Assembly: GCF_026262575.1 (NCBI RefSeq)
Contig: NZ_JAPKFL010000012.1
Location: 106,826 to 170,825, forward strand
Direction of reading: 5' to 3'
Length of the DNA stretch: 64,000 bases
Source of the DNA: Streptomyces marinisediminis
Lineage (GTDB): Bacteria; Actinomycetota; Actinomycetes; Streptomycetales; Streptomycetaceae
The translations under genes and the position numbers were made by a program. Each line of letters begins with the position of its first letter. The first letter of the stretch is position 1. Shown one piece after another: positions 51,267 through 59,695 of the stretch. The notes under the pieces are model-generated. The model did not search any database and had not been told where the DNA came from. It was given only the letters and a program-made list of their open reading frames with translations.

Positions 51267-52211
51267 ATGGGCGAGCGGGGAAGGGCGCGAGGGGGGCGGT
51301 GGCTGCGGGCCGTCGCCGCGGGCGCGGTGCTGCTGGCGCTGGTCGGCTACTTGGTCGTGCAGTACGTCTCGACGGACGGCGGCGGGCCCCGCTGCCTGGT
51401 GCGCGCGGGCGAGGGGGAGGAACCCTACGAGCTGGAGCCGGAGATGGTGCGCAACGCCGCGACCATCGAGGCCGTGGCCGCGGCGCGCGGGCTGCCCGAG
51501 CGCGCGGTGACGATAGCCCTGGCCACGGCGATGCAGGAGTCGAGCCTGCGCAACATCGACTACGGCGACCGCGACTCGCTCGGCCTGTTCCAGCAGCGGC
51601 CCTCGCAGGGCTGGGGGACCTCCGACCAGATCATGGACCCGGTGTACGCGGCGGAGAAGTTCTACGAGCACCTCGTCGAGATCCCCGACTACGCCGGACT
51701 GCCGCTGACCGTCGCCGCGCAGAAGGTGCAGCGCAGCGGCTTCCCCGACGCCTACGCCAAGCACGAGCCGCGGGCGGCCCAACTCACCGCGGCGCTCACC
51801 GGGCGGGCGGCCACCTCCTTGAACTGCACCGGCCTCGGGCTCACCGCGCCCGGGGACGCCGAGCGGGTACGGGAGAAGCTGCACCGGGAGTTCGGCGCCG
51901 ACCTGCTGGCGGGCGCCGAGGTCAGCGGCGGGCGGAGCGCCCCGGGCGACGGGGAGTTGGTGATCCCGGTGCCGGACGCGGGGGCGCCGGACGACTCCGG
52001 TGACGACGCGCGTCCGGCGGGCACCACGCGGCGCGGCTGGGAGCTGGCGCACTGGTCCCTGGCGAACGCCGCCGAACTGGGCATCGCGCGGATCGGGTAC
52101 GGCGACCGGGTCTGGGAGGCCGCGCGCTCCTCGGACGGCTGGCGAACGGTGTCCGGCGCGACGGCCGAAGACGTCCGGCTGACGCTGGTACGGGCGCCGC
52201 AGACCCCGTAG
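51267..52211 (+). CDS. Membrane-anchored lysozyme/transglycosylase-like conserved protein
   Basis: A 314-residue protein with a basic start, one membrane helix (AVAAGAVLLALVGYLVVQYV) and an extracytoplasmic domain. The segment ALATAMQESSLRNIDYGDRD followed by SLGLFQQRPSQGWGT resembles lysozyme-like transglycosylase folds (ExSxxxN, GLFQ). It is sometimes annotated as a heavy-metal transporter in Streptomyces, which nothing in the sequence supports. A cell-wall role is inferred. The ATG has TAGGCT 6 nt upstream and no ribosome site. Divergent from dapE. Confidence 0.8.
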   Translation: MGERGRARGGRWLRAVAAGAVLLALVGYLVVQYVSTDGGGPRCLVRAGEGEEPYELEPEMVRNAATIEAVAAARGLPERAVTIALATAMQESSLRNIDYGDRDSLGLFQQRPSQGWGTSDQIMDPVYAAEKFYEHLVEIPDYAGLPLTVAAQKVQRSGFPDAYAKHEPRAAQLTAALTGRAATSLNCTGLGLTAPGDAERVREKLHREFGADLLAGAEVSGGRSAPGDGELVIPVPDAGAPDDSGDDARPAGTTRRGWELAHWSLANAAELGIARIGYGDRVWEAARSSDGWRTVSGATAEDVRLTLVRAPQTP

Positions 52212-52809
52212 CCCCGCTCCGCTCCCGACCCGCACCCCGGACACCCCGCACGCCCGTCCCGCGCGCCGCACGGCTCCGCGCCGGGACGCCCCCGTGCCGG
52301 GCACCCGCACGCCCTTGCGCCCGACCGCGTGCCGCCGCACGCTCCCGGCTCCCCGCGCCGTCGGACTCCCCGCCGCACGGCTCCGCGCCGGGCGTCCGTC
52401 ACCGCCCGTCACCGCCCGGCCCTACGCCGGAACGCCGCGCGTCCGGAACCGGCTCCACCGCACGGTGCGATCGGAGCGGCCGTCCCGCGCCGCCCGGCGC
52501 CGCCTTCGGACAGAGGTGCGGCCACCCCTCGAAAGGGGCACGTCGCGGTGCGGCGGGCTGACGCCGGGCGGACGGTGGGCCCACCGGGCGCATCCGACCC
52601 GACGACCCTTGCGAGCACTGGCCTGCGCGCCCCCAAGGGCCGGACGCCACCGACCAATTGACCGGTTTGCCCCACCCATATGATGCGACGCATTGCCAAT
52701 CCTTTACCGAACTGGGCCGCAACCTTCCGGGCGGTGCAGGCGATAGGCACGGCGTCCACCGGGCAGCACCCCGGGGTCCCGAACACCACCTCTCCGTCAA
52801 AGGAGCATC
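52212..52809 (+). promoter_or_regulatory. 598-bp intergenic region with promoter for the secreted protein
   Basis: The first part is GC-rich and carries a 22-bp exact direct repeat (52264-52285 and 52371-52392). Near the end the base content drops. ATTGAC (52657-52662) and TATGAT (52679-52684) are 16 bp apart and make a plausible promoter for the downstream secreted protein, giving a leader of about 120 nt. No coding frame here is convincing. Confidence 0.55.
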
Positions 52810-53268
52810 ATGTCCTTCACGCGCCGGATCGCCAAGAGCGCACTGCTGACGGCCGCGGGCGCGGCCTCCGTCGTCGGTGCGGCCGCCGGCTCGGCCCACG
52901 CCGTCCAACTGCCCACCACCGACCTGGGTGGCGTCAGCAACCTGGACAACCTGGACACGGAGAACGTTGGCGAGGGCGTCGACAGCGCCGCCCGCAACGT
53001 CACCGAGCTGGCCGGCCACGCCGGCGGCGAGGCCGTCGAGCAGACCGTCCCGGCCGCCGGGCGCACGGTGGGGTCGCTCGGCAAGTCCACGCTGCCGATG
53101 GCCCAGCGGGCGACCGGCGCCGTCGCGGGCGAGTCCGGCGCCCTGCTGGGCAAGGCCGTCACCTCCGTGACCGACAACGGCCTGCCGACCGACCAGGTGA
53201 CCAGCCTCGCCCCGGTCGGCGCCAGCTCGCTGGGTGGCGGCTCCATCGCCGGTCTGCCGCTGGGCTGA
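52810..53268 (+). CDS. Small secreted protein of unknown function
   Basis: A 152-residue protein with a classical signal peptide (MSFTRRIAKSALLTAAGAAS, cut after AHA at about residue 31). The mature part is Ala/Gly/Thr/Val-rich, without cysteines or aromatic residues, and contains NVTELAGHAGGEAVEQTVP and GRTVGSLGKSTLPM. It is low in complexity and may be a surface or matrix-associated protein; related short secreted proteins exist in Streptomyces. The ATG at 52810 follows AAAGGAG. A strong terminator follows. Confidence 0.8.
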   Translation: MSFTRRIAKSALLTAAGAASVVGAAAGSAHAVQLPTTDLGGVSNLDNLDTENVGEGVDSAARNVTELAGHAGGEAVEQTVPAAGRTVGSLGKSTLPMAQRATGAVAGESGALLGKAVTSVTDNGLPTDQVTSLAPVGASSLGGGSIAGLPLG

Positions 53269-53313
53269 CGCTTCCGGGGACGGGCGCTCGCGTCCTGATC
53301 GCCCCCGCACCCC

Positions 53314-53358
53314 CACGGCGAGGGCCCGGGAACACAAGGTTCCCGGGCCCTCGCCGTG
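53314..53358. terminator. 20-bp perfect hairpin between the secreted protein and dapC
   Basis: CACGGCGAGGGCCCGGGAAC (53314-53333) is exactly complementary to 53339-53358 over a 5-nt loop. It lies between convergent genes, 46 bp after one stop and 27 bp after the other, so it should act for both. Confidence 0.92.
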
Positions 53359-53384
53359 TCCGGCGCCCGCCGTTTCCGGGCGCG

Positions 53385-54482
53385 TCAGTCCTTCAGGCGC
53401 TGCGCCGCCATCGCGACCGCGGCGTCCGTGGCGGTCAGGGCGACGCGGACGTGGCGCGCGCCGGCCGGGCCGTAGAAGTCCCCGGGAGCGACCAGGACAC
53501 CCCGCTCGGCCAGGGCCGCGACGGTCTCCCAGCACGGCTCGTCGCGGGTGGCCCACAGGTACAGCGACGCCTCGCTGTGCTCGATGCGGAAGCCGTGGCC
53601 CTCCAGCGCCGCGCGCAGCACCGCGCGGCGGGCCGCGTAGCGCTCGCGCTGCGCGGCCACGTGGGCGTCGTCCGCGAGCGCGGCGACGGTGGCGGCCTGC
53701 ACGGGCGCCGGCACCATCATCCCGCCGTGCTTGCGCACCTCCAGCAAGCCACCGAGCACGGCCGGGTCCCCGGCGAGGAACGCCGCGCGGTAGCCGGCGA
53801 GGTTGGAGCGCTTGGACAGCGAGTGGACGGCGACGATTCCGGTGTGGTCGTCCCCGCAGACGCCGGGGTGGAGCACGGAGACGGGGTCGGCCTCCCAGCC
53901 CAGCTCCAGGTAGCACTCGTCGCTCAGCAGCAGCACCCCGTGCTCACGGGCCCAGGCGACGGTCCGGCGCAGCTCGTCGGCGTCCAGGACGCGGCCGGTC
54001 GGGTTGGACGGCGAGTTCAGCCACAGCAGGCGCAGGCCCGCGGGGTCGACCTCGCGGGGGTCGTCGTAGGCCACGGGCTCGGCACCGGCCAGGCGCGCGC
54101 CGACCTCGTAGGTCGGGTAGGCCAGGCGCGGGAACGCGACCCGGTCGCCGGGGCCGAGTCCGAGCTGCACCGGCAGCCAGGCCACCAGCTCCTTGGAGCC
54201 GACGACCGGCAGCACTCCGGTGTGCCCGAGGCCGCGGGCGCCCAGGCGCCGGCCGCACCAGCCCACGATGGCGTCCCGCAGCTCGGGCGTGCCCCACACC
54301 GTCGGGTAGCCGGGCCGGTCGGCGGCGGCGGCCAGGGCGCGCCGCACCACCTCGGGAACCGGGTCGACCGGGGTGCCGACCGAGAGGTCCACGATGCCGC
54401 CGGGGTGGGCGGCCGCGGTCGTCTTGTAGGGCTCCAGCCGGTCCCACGGGAACCGGGGCAGCCGGGCGGACAGGGAGGACAC
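53385..54482 (-). CDS. dapC: Succinyldiaminopimelate transaminase
   Basis: A 365-residue PLP-dependent class I/II aminotransferase: YPTVWGTPELRDAI, LWLNSPSNPTG, SDECYLELGWE and the Schiff-base lysine in HSLSKRSNLAGYR. The actinobacterial DapC family and the context (ferredoxin upstream, dapE nearby) support transamination of N-succinyl-2-amino-6-ketopimelate in lysine and cell-wall synthesis. The GTG at 54482 gives MSSLSARLPRFPWD as in homologues; the longer frame upstream runs through tandem repeats and is rejected. The ribosome site is weak. Confidence 0.94.
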   Translation of the reverse strand: MSSLSARLPRFPWDRLEPYKTTAAAHPGGIVDLSVGTPVDPVPEVVRRALAAAADRPGYPTVWGTPELRDAIVGWCGRRLGARGLGHTGVLPVVGSKELVAWLPVQLGLGPGDRVAFPRLAYPTYEVGARLAGAEPVAYDDPREVDPAGLRLLWLNSPSNPTGRVLDADELRRTVAWAREHGVLLLSDECYLELGWEADPVSVLHPGVCGDDHTGIVAVHSLSKRSNLAGYRAAFLAGDPAVLGGLLEVRKHGGMMVPAPVQAATVAALADDAHVAAQRERYAARRAVLRAALEGHGFRIEHSEASLYLWATRDEPCWETVAALAERGVLVAPGDFYGPAGARHVRVALTATDAAVAMAAQRLKD

Positions 54483-54593
54483 GGGGCGGCTCGCTTTCGT
54501 GGGCCCGCGCCGGGCGGTGCGGTGACCGCGCGGCGGGCGGTGCGGTGGCGGTGCGGCGGGGGACGGGAGGCCGCCGGGTGCGGCGGCGGAACG

Positions 54594-54632
54594 CCTCGGT
54601 CCCGCACGGCGGGGCGCCGTGCGGGACCGAGG
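54594..54632 (-). terminator. 17-bp perfect hairpin downstream of the ferredoxin gene
   Basis: CCTCGGTCCCGCACGGC (54594-54610) pairs exactly with 54616-54632 over a 5-nt loop. It is between fdxA and dapC and implies that dapC has its own promoter or depends on read-through. Confidence 0.85.
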
Positions 54633-54637
54633 CTCGC

Positions 54638-54735
54638 GTGCCGGGCTGTACCGGCGGTACTGGCTGTACCGGCAGTGCCGGCAGTACCGGCAGTACCGGC
54701 AGTACCGGCTGTACCGGCAGTGCCGGCCGTGCCGG
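54638..54735. repeat. About ten tandem 9-bp repeats between fdxA and dapC
   Basis: The unit TACCGGCAG and close variants (TACCGGCTG, TGCCGGCAG, TACCGGCGG) repeat about ten times head to tail. On the minus strand the frame would code Arg-Tyr-Cys repeats, but no start or ribosome site makes it a credible gene. It lies just upstream of the hairpin at 54594-54632 relative to dapC. Confidence 0.88.
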
Positions 54736-54851
54736 GTGACGCGCGCGGGCGGCGGTGGACCGCCGCCCGCGCGCACGGCGCCGTACCGCGCGGTGCGCGG
54801 GCCGCCGACCCGTCGGTCAGGCGGCGCGGCCGCGCGGTGCGCGCCGCGGGG

Positions 54852-55178
54852 TCACTCGTCGTGCTCCTGCGGCGGGAGCGCGGCGACGAACGGGTGGTCC
54901 CGGTCGATCAGACCGAGCTTGCTGGCGCCGCCGGGCGACCCGAGCTCGTCGAAGAACTCCACGTTCGCCTTGTAGAAGTCCTGCCACTCCTCCGGAGTGT
55001 CGTCCTCGTAGAAGATCGCCTCGACCGGGCAGACCGGCTCACAGGCCCCGCAGTCGACGCATTCGTCCGGGTGGATGTACAAGGAGCGCTTGCCCTCGTA
55101 GATGCAGTCGACGGGGCACTCCTCGATGCACGCCTTGTCCTTCAGGTCGACACAAGGCTGCGCGATGACGTAGGTCAC
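54852..55178 (-). CDS. fdxA: 7Fe ferredoxin
   Basis: A 108-residue [3Fe-4S][4Fe-4S] ferredoxin. Cysteines at 9, 17, 21 and 25 (CVDLKDKACIEECPVDC) and at 40, 43, 46 and 50 (CVDCGACEPVCP) match the FdxA type, followed by the usual ~50-residue C-terminal extension (EEWQDFYKANVEFF). It transfers electrons to cytoplasmic partners. The GTG at 55178 follows GGAGGA. It precedes dapC as in mycobacteria and is divergent from the GNAT gene. Confidence 0.95.
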   Translation of the reverse strand: MTYVIAQPCVDLKDKACIEECPVDCIYEGKRSLYIHPDECVDCGACEPVCPVEAIFYEDDTPEEWQDFYKANVEFFDELGSPGGASKLGLIDRDHPFVAALPPQEHDE

Positions 55179-55291
55179 GCTGTCGTTCCTCCTCGATAGG
55201 GCCATATCGCGCGGGAGCGCGGCGTCGTCGATGCCCGCACCTAGTATCGCGGTTCCCGGGCAGCAGCAGAACAAGAGGGTCTGGCGAAGCA

Positions 55292-56338
55292 GTGGAATTC
55301 ACCATGAGCGGACAGCTTGAGGTGCGGGTGTCCCCCGCTGACGTGGGGAAACGCGTGTCGTTGCGCAGTTTGACCGATCCGGGCGCGGACGGCGCGCGCC
55401 TGACGGACACGGTCGGAGTGCTCACATCGTGGACGGACGGAGTGCTGTGCGTCACACGGCGGAACGGCGCGGCGGTGCGCGTGCCGCAGGAGCGGCTGGT
55501 CGCGGGGAAGGTGGTGCCACCCGCCCCGGCCCGCCGCCGCGACCTGCCGGCGGCCGGGTACGCCGAGCTGACGCGGGTGGCCGCCCGCGGCTGGCCCGCG
55601 GTGGAGAGCGAGCCGCTGGGCGGGTGGACGCTGCGCGCCTCGGGCGGGTTCACCCGGCGCGCCAACTCGGTGCTGGTCCTGGGCGACCCCGGGCTGCCGC
55701 TGGACGCCGCGCTGGAGCACGTCGCCGCCTGGTACGCCCGGCGCGGCCTGCCGGCCTACGTGCAGGTGGGCACGGGCGCCGAGGGCGCCGACGAGGTGCT
55801 GGCGGCGGCCCTGGCCGAGCGCGGCTGGACCCGTGAGGCGTCCGCGGACGTGCGCGTCGCCGGGCTCGCCCCCGCGCTGGACGCCGCCGAGGATCCGCCC
55901 GGGGCCGCCCCAGGGGGCGCCGGCCACCCGGTCGAGGTGCGGCTCGCGCGGGCCCCGGACGCGGCGTGGCTGGGCCGGTACCAGCGCCTGGGGCGGGCGG
56001 CCCCCGAGGCGGTCCGCGTGCTCGGCGGCGGTCCGTCCGTGTGGTTCGCCACCGTGCCGGGCGGGTCCGGGGACGCCGGGCCCGCCGCCGCGATCGGCCG
56101 CTGCGTCGTCGACGGCCGCTGGGCGGGGTTCACCGCCGTCGAGGTGGCGCCACAGCGGCGCCGCACCGGTCTGGCCCGCGCGGTGCTGGCCGCCCTGGCC
56201 CGGCGGGCGCTCGCCGAGGGCGCGTCGGCCGCCTACCTCCAGGTGGAGCGGGACAACGCCGCGGCGCTCGGCCTGTACGAGCGCCTGGGGTTCGCGCCGC
56301 ACCACAGCTACCACCACCACCGCGCGCCGCGCGGCTGA
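55292..56338 (+). CDS. GNAT family N-acetyltransferase
   Basis: A 348-residue protein. The N-terminal third (LEVRVSPADVGKRVSLRSLTD, VGVLTSWTDGVLCVTRRNG) is a small beta domain seen in Streptomyces homologues. The C-terminal half is a GNAT fold with the acetyl-CoA loop VAPQRRRTGLARAVLAAL and the motif B tail YLQVERDNAAALGLYERLGF. The substrate is unknown. The start is GTG 55292 (VEFTMSGQLEVRV); ATG 55304 is an alternative. TAGTAT at 55242-55247 may be its -10. The SirB1-like gene follows 19 bp downstream. Confidence 0.88.
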   Translation: MEFTMSGQLEVRVSPADVGKRVSLRSLTDPGADGARLTDTVGVLTSWTDGVLCVTRRNGAAVRVPQERLVAGKVVPPAPARRRDLPAAGYAELTRVAARGWPAVESEPLGGWTLRASGGFTRRANSVLVLGDPGLPLDAALEHVAAWYARRGLPAYVQVGTGAEGADEVLAAALAERGWTREASADVRVAGLAPALDAAEDPPGAAPGGAGHPVEVRLARAPDAAWLGRYQRLGRAAPEAVRVLGGGPSVWFATVPGGSGDAGPAAAIGRCVVDGRWAGFTAVEVAPQRRRTGLARAVLAALARRALAEGASAAYLQVERDNAAALGLYERLGFAPHHSYHHHRAPRG

Positions 56339-56357
56339 CCGACGGGACGCGGAACCC

Positions 56358-57233
56358 ATGCAGACATCGAAACCGCAACCGACGCCGGGTGACGACGCGG
56401 AGCTGCGCGAGCGGTTCGCGCGGGCCGCCCGGGCCGAGCGGCCCGACCTGGCGCTGCTGTGCCTGCTGGTGAGCGCCGCGGGGGACGAGGAGGCGGCCGC
56501 GGACGGGATCGACGCGCTCGTCGACACGGCGCAGATCGAACTCGACCGCCTGACCGGCCTGCTGCCCTTCGCGCCCCGGCGCACGCCCCGCGAGTGGGCC
56601 GACGCGCTGGCCGCGCTGCTCGGGGAGCGGGCGGGCTTCCACGGCACGGCGGGCGACTACGAGCGGCTGGACTCCTCGCTGCTCAGCGCGGTGCTGCGGC
56701 GGCGCCGCGGACTGCCGATCCTGCTGTCGGTGGTGTGGCTGGAGGTGGCCCGCAGGGCGGGCGCGCCGGTGCACGGGGTCGCCCTGCCCGGGCACTTCGT
56801 CGTCGGCTTCGGTGAGCCGGGCGGCGCGGACCAGGTGCTGGTCGACCCGTTCGCGGGCGGCCGGGTGCTGTCGGCCGAGGACGCCTCCGCACTGGTGTCC
56901 GGGGCCACCGGCACGCCGCTGACCCCGGCCATGCTGCACGCGGCCGATCCCGTCGACGTCGTCCTGCGGGTGCTGGGCAACATCCGGGCCTGGGCCGCGG
57001 GGCGGCCCGAGCGCGGCGGGGTGCGGCTGTGGGCGGTGGAGCTGTCGTTGCTGCTGCCGCACCACCCGGCCCCGTTGCGCTACGAGCGGGCGCGGCTGCT
57101 GGTGGAGCGCGGCGCGTTCCTGGCCGGGGCGGACGCCCTGGAGGAGTACGCCGCGCTCGTCGCCGACGTCGAGCCGGAGGCGGCACGCGGCGTCCGCGAC
57201 GAGGCCAGGGCGGCCCGGGCCCGGCTGAACTAG
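56358..57233 (+). CDS. SirB1-type transglutaminase-like protein
   Basis: A 291-residue protein of the SirB1/transglutaminase-like family: RLDSSLLSAVLRRRRGLPILLSVVWLEVARRAG and ALPGHFVVGF carry the family's conserved core, and the C-terminal part is helical and TPR-like (LLVERGAFLAGADALEEYAAL). The catalytic cysteine of real transglutaminases is not obvious, as usual in this family. Role unknown. The ATG at 56358 is only 19 bp past the GNAT gene, so they form an operon. Confidence 0.86.
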   Translation: MQTSKPQPTPGDDAELRERFARAARAERPDLALLCLLVSAAGDEEAAADGIDALVDTAQIELDRLTGLLPFAPRRTPREWADALAALLGERAGFHGTAGDYERLDSSLLSAVLRRRRGLPILLSVVWLEVARRAGAPVHGVALPGHFVVGFGEPGGADQVLVDPFAGGRVLSAEDASALVSGATGTPLTPAMLHAADPVDVVLRVLGNIRAWAAGRPERGGVRLWAVELSLLLPHHPAPLRYERARLLVERGAFLAGADALEEYAALVADVEPEAARGVRDEARAARARLN

Positions 57234-57305
57234 GGCCCGTCCGACCGGTCCCGCCGGGTCGGCGGCGCATGGTGAGGCGGGGCCTACGGGCGCGGCGCCC
57301 GGCGT

Positions 57306-57333
57306 TCCCGGGGGCGCGGCGGCGCCCCCGGGA
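57306..57333. terminator. 12-bp hairpin between convergent genes
   Basis: TCCCGGGGGCGC (57306-57317) and GCGCCCCCGGGA (57322-57333) pair exactly over GGCG. It separates the SirB1-like gene from the convergent peptidoglycan-binding-domain gene. Confidence 0.85.
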
Positions 57334-57362
57334 CCACGCGCGGGCGGCCACGGGAGGCGGGC

Positions 57363-59192
57363 CTACGCCCCGTCGAGCGGGATCACCCCGATGCGCCGGG
57401 CCGGGTCCGTCTCCGTCAGGGCGGGGCGGAGGGCGGAGACGACGTCCTGCGGGGTCACCGGCGTGCGGCTGCCGTCGCCGCGCGCGACGAGGACCCCGTC
57501 GAACGTGCTTCCGTACAGGTCCTCCAGGGCCTCCAGGTCGTAGTGGTCGACCAGCTTGCCGCTCTCGATGGAGCGCATGGACAGGAACTTCGGCAGGGAG
57601 CGCTCCGGGCTGAAGCTGATCTCCGTCGTGCCCGCGCGCACGGTGACCAGACCGGACATCGCCGGCTCCGCGAACTCGCGCAGCGCGCGCTCGAACTCCG
57701 CGTCGCTGACCTGCGGCCCCTGCTCGCTGACCGGCAGGGTGACCGTCGTCTGCGCACCGGTCGCGGCCCGCTCGCGGTACGCCTGCTCGACGGCCTCGGC
57801 GGCCCGCTCGGGGTCGACGCGTTCCCCGGCACCGCCGCGGTCGACGACCGGCTCGCCGCCCTCGAAGGTGATGGTGGCGCCCGTCTCCGCGTCGGCGTCG
57901 CCGGTGAGGTCGGCGAGGACGGCGCGCAGCTTCTCGTCGTCCACCGTGAAGACCGGCTCGGCGGGGTGCTCGCCGCCCACCAGCGAGCCGATGACGGCCA
58001 CCGGGTTGTACTCGCGGCCCGTCACCGAGGCGACGGTCGTCTCGGTGTCGAGGGAGAGCCCGGCGACGCTGGGCTTGAGCTCGTGGGTCCGCCCCTGGGC
58101 CTCCAGGGTCAGCGGCGCGGTGGCGCGCTCGCCGAGCCGCTGCTCCAGGGTGGCGACGGCCTCGGCCTTGCTGCTGCCGCCGATGTCCACGCCGAGGACG
58201 GTGGTGCCGTTGGGCACGTCGGCGTGGTTGAGCAGGAGCCCGGCGCCGTAGGCGATGCCGAGGACGCCGGCGGCGGCGACGCCGAGGAGCACCAGCTTGG
58301 AGCGCTTCTTCCGGGCGGGCGGCCGGGCCGGGGCGGCGGGCTGCGGCGTGGCGGGCGCCGGGGGCTCGGGCGGGCCGAGGTCGGAGGCGTCCGCGTCCGC
58401 CGCGTCGCCCGGTCCTGCAGTGTCGGCCGGCACGGCGGGGATGCCGCCGGGCGCGGTGTCCCCCACGCCGTGGCCCGGCGGCGGGGTCAGCACCGGCGGC
58501 GGGCCCGACGGCGGCTGCGCGGCCGCCGGCCCGTCCGCCTGGCCGTCCACCCGGAACTCCGGGGGCAGCAGCGGCATGTCGCCGCTCACCGGGCCGGTGG
58601 TCGGCCCGGTGAGCGGCGGGGCGGCCGGCTCCCCGGGCCCGGAACCGTAGGCGTCGGGCCCGCCCGAACCGGCCAGGTGCGCGCCGGCCACGCCCTGACC
58701 GGGGCGACCGGGCGCGCCGGCCTCCGGGACGCCGCTGCCCGGCGCGCCCGGTCGCCCCGCTCCCGGCGGCACCGCGATGCCGTCGGGCGGCGTGCCGAAC
58801 GGGCCGCCGGGCGCGGGCGGCGCGGTGTCCGGGGCGCCGGGGCGCGGCGCGGCCTGCGGCGGCGCGTGGCCCGCGGGCGGCGGGCGCTCGTCGTCCAGGG
58901 GCGGCGGGCCGCCCGGCGCCTTGCGCGGCGCGAACCAGGAGCTGGTCTCCCGGGGCGCGGCGGGGGCGGCTGCCTCCGGGGCGGCCGGCGGGCCGGGCGG
59001 CGCGGCGGGCGGGTCGGCTCTCCCGGCGTCCGCGGGGGCGTCCGCCTCGCTCACCGGTTTGCGCATGACGACCGGCGGAATGGGCCGGGATCCGGGAATG
59101 TTGATCCGGATACGCGTGGTCAGCGTCGTCTCGGTCTTCGGCTCGTCCGACTCGTTTCCCGAGGGATACGAGCTGTCAGTTTCACGGCTCAA
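57363..59192 (-). CDS. Membrane protein with peptidoglycan-binding-type (YoaR-like) domains
   Basis: A 609-residue protein: a cytoplasmic Pro/Ala/Gly-rich region of about 290 residues, one membrane helix (KLVLLGVAAAGVLGIAYGAG), then an extracytoplasmic part with two copies of a PG_binding_4-like domain (GTTVLGVDIGGSSKAEAVA, and the AERVDPERAAEAV region) often attached to L,D-transpeptidases. No YkuD catalytic domain follows, so it may be a cell-wall-binding or regulatory protein. A TTG at 59192 after GGGAGA gives LSRETDSSYPSG, which fits Streptomyces homologues; ATG 59222 is the alternative. Confidence 0.84.
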   Translation of the reverse strand: MSRETDSSYPSGNESDEPKTETTLTTRIRINIPGSRPIPPVVMRKPVSEADAPADAGRADPPAAPPGPPAAPEAAAPAAPRETSSWFAPRKAPGGPPPLDDERPPPAGHAPPQAAPRPGAPDTAPPAPGGPFGTPPDGIAVPPGAGRPGAPGSGVPEAGAPGRPGQGVAGAHLAGSGGPDAYGSGPGEPAAPPLTGPTTGPVSGDMPLLPPEFRVDGQADGPAAAQPPSGPPPVLTPPPGHGVGDTAPGGIPAVPADTAGPGDAADADASDLGPPEPPAPATPQPAAPARPPARKKRSKLVLLGVAAAGVLGIAYGAGLLLNHADVPNGTTVLGVDIGGSSKAEAVATLEQRLGERATAPLTLEAQGRTHELKPSVAGLSLDTETTVASVTGREYNPVAVIGSLVGGEHPAEPVFTVDDEKLRAVLADLTGDADAETGATITFEGGEPVVDRGGAGERVDPERAAEAVEQAYRERAATGAQTTVTLPVSEQGPQVSDAEFERALREFAEPAMSGLVTVRAGTTEISFSPERSLPKFLSMRSIESGKLVDHYDLEALEDLYGSTFDGVLVARGDGSRTPVTPQDVVSALRPALTETDPARRIGVIPLDGA

Positions 59193-59272
59193 AACAGGAT
59201 CTCCCGGTTGGGTGCGCCGCACTCATCGCGCTGAGGATGGTGTTGCGAGTACGGCTCGCCGGCGGCACTACC

Positions 59273-59695
59273 TTACTGGGGACGCCCGGTGGGGTCTTCG
59301 GGACCGCGTGATCGCGGTGGCGGGGGCGGCTGGACGGTGGCGCACACCACGGCCAGCGCCAGCCCGCCGTAGAGGTAGACGTACGAGCTGACCGCGTCTC
59401 CGGCGACGAGGAGGTCGCCCTCGGGCAGCCGCCACAGCGCCAGGGGCAGGACGGTCAGCGTCCACGCCACGGCGGGGACGGCGGCCCCGGCCCGCCGCCC
59501 CGTCAGCAGCGAACCGCCCACGCACACCGCCGCGGTGCCCGCGAGGGCGAGCAGCACGCCCCCCGGCGCCCACAGGGTGTGCACCAGGACCCCGGCGAGC
59601 CCCGCGGCCACGGCCAGGACCGCGAGGCCGGCGTACAGCGCGAGGCGGACGGCGGAGTGGACAGCGGAGTGGACGGCGGAGTGGACGGCGCTCAC
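59273..59695 (-). CDS. DUF6113-type membrane protein
   Basis: A 140-residue membrane protein with four hydrophobic segments and a Pro/Arg-rich C-terminus, matching the family annotated DUF6113 next to mshB in Streptomyces. The GTG at 59695 overlaps the mshB stop as GTGA, so the two genes are coupled. The N-terminus is a fourfold Ser-Ala-Val-His repeat encoded by a 12-bp array (about 59645-59690). Function unknown. Confidence 0.82.
   Translation of the reverse strand: MSAVHSAVHSAVHSAVRLALYAGLAVLAVAAGLAGVLVHTLWAPGGVLLALAGTAAVCVGGSLLTGRRAGAAVPAVAWTLTVLPLALWRLPEGDLLVAGDAVSSYVYLYGGLALAVVCATVQPPPPPRSRGPEDPTGRPQ
59645..59690 (-). repeat. 12-bp tandem array at the start of the DUF6113 gene
   Basis: GCGGAGTGGACG (plus strand), with one variant base in one copy, repeats about four times and encodes SAVH repeats at the very N-terminus. 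Changes in copy number keep the reading frame but move the ribosome start region relative to the first membrane helix. Confidence 0.85.

Noticed and set aside
51267..52211. Heavy-metal transporter
   Set aside because: There is one membrane helix and no metal-binding motif; the outer domain looks lysozyme-like instead.
54619..54776. Tyr/Arg/Cys repeat peptide encoded by the 9-bp array
   Set aside because: The array gives repetitive peptides in several frames on both strands, and none has a plausible start region. It is better described as DNA repeats.
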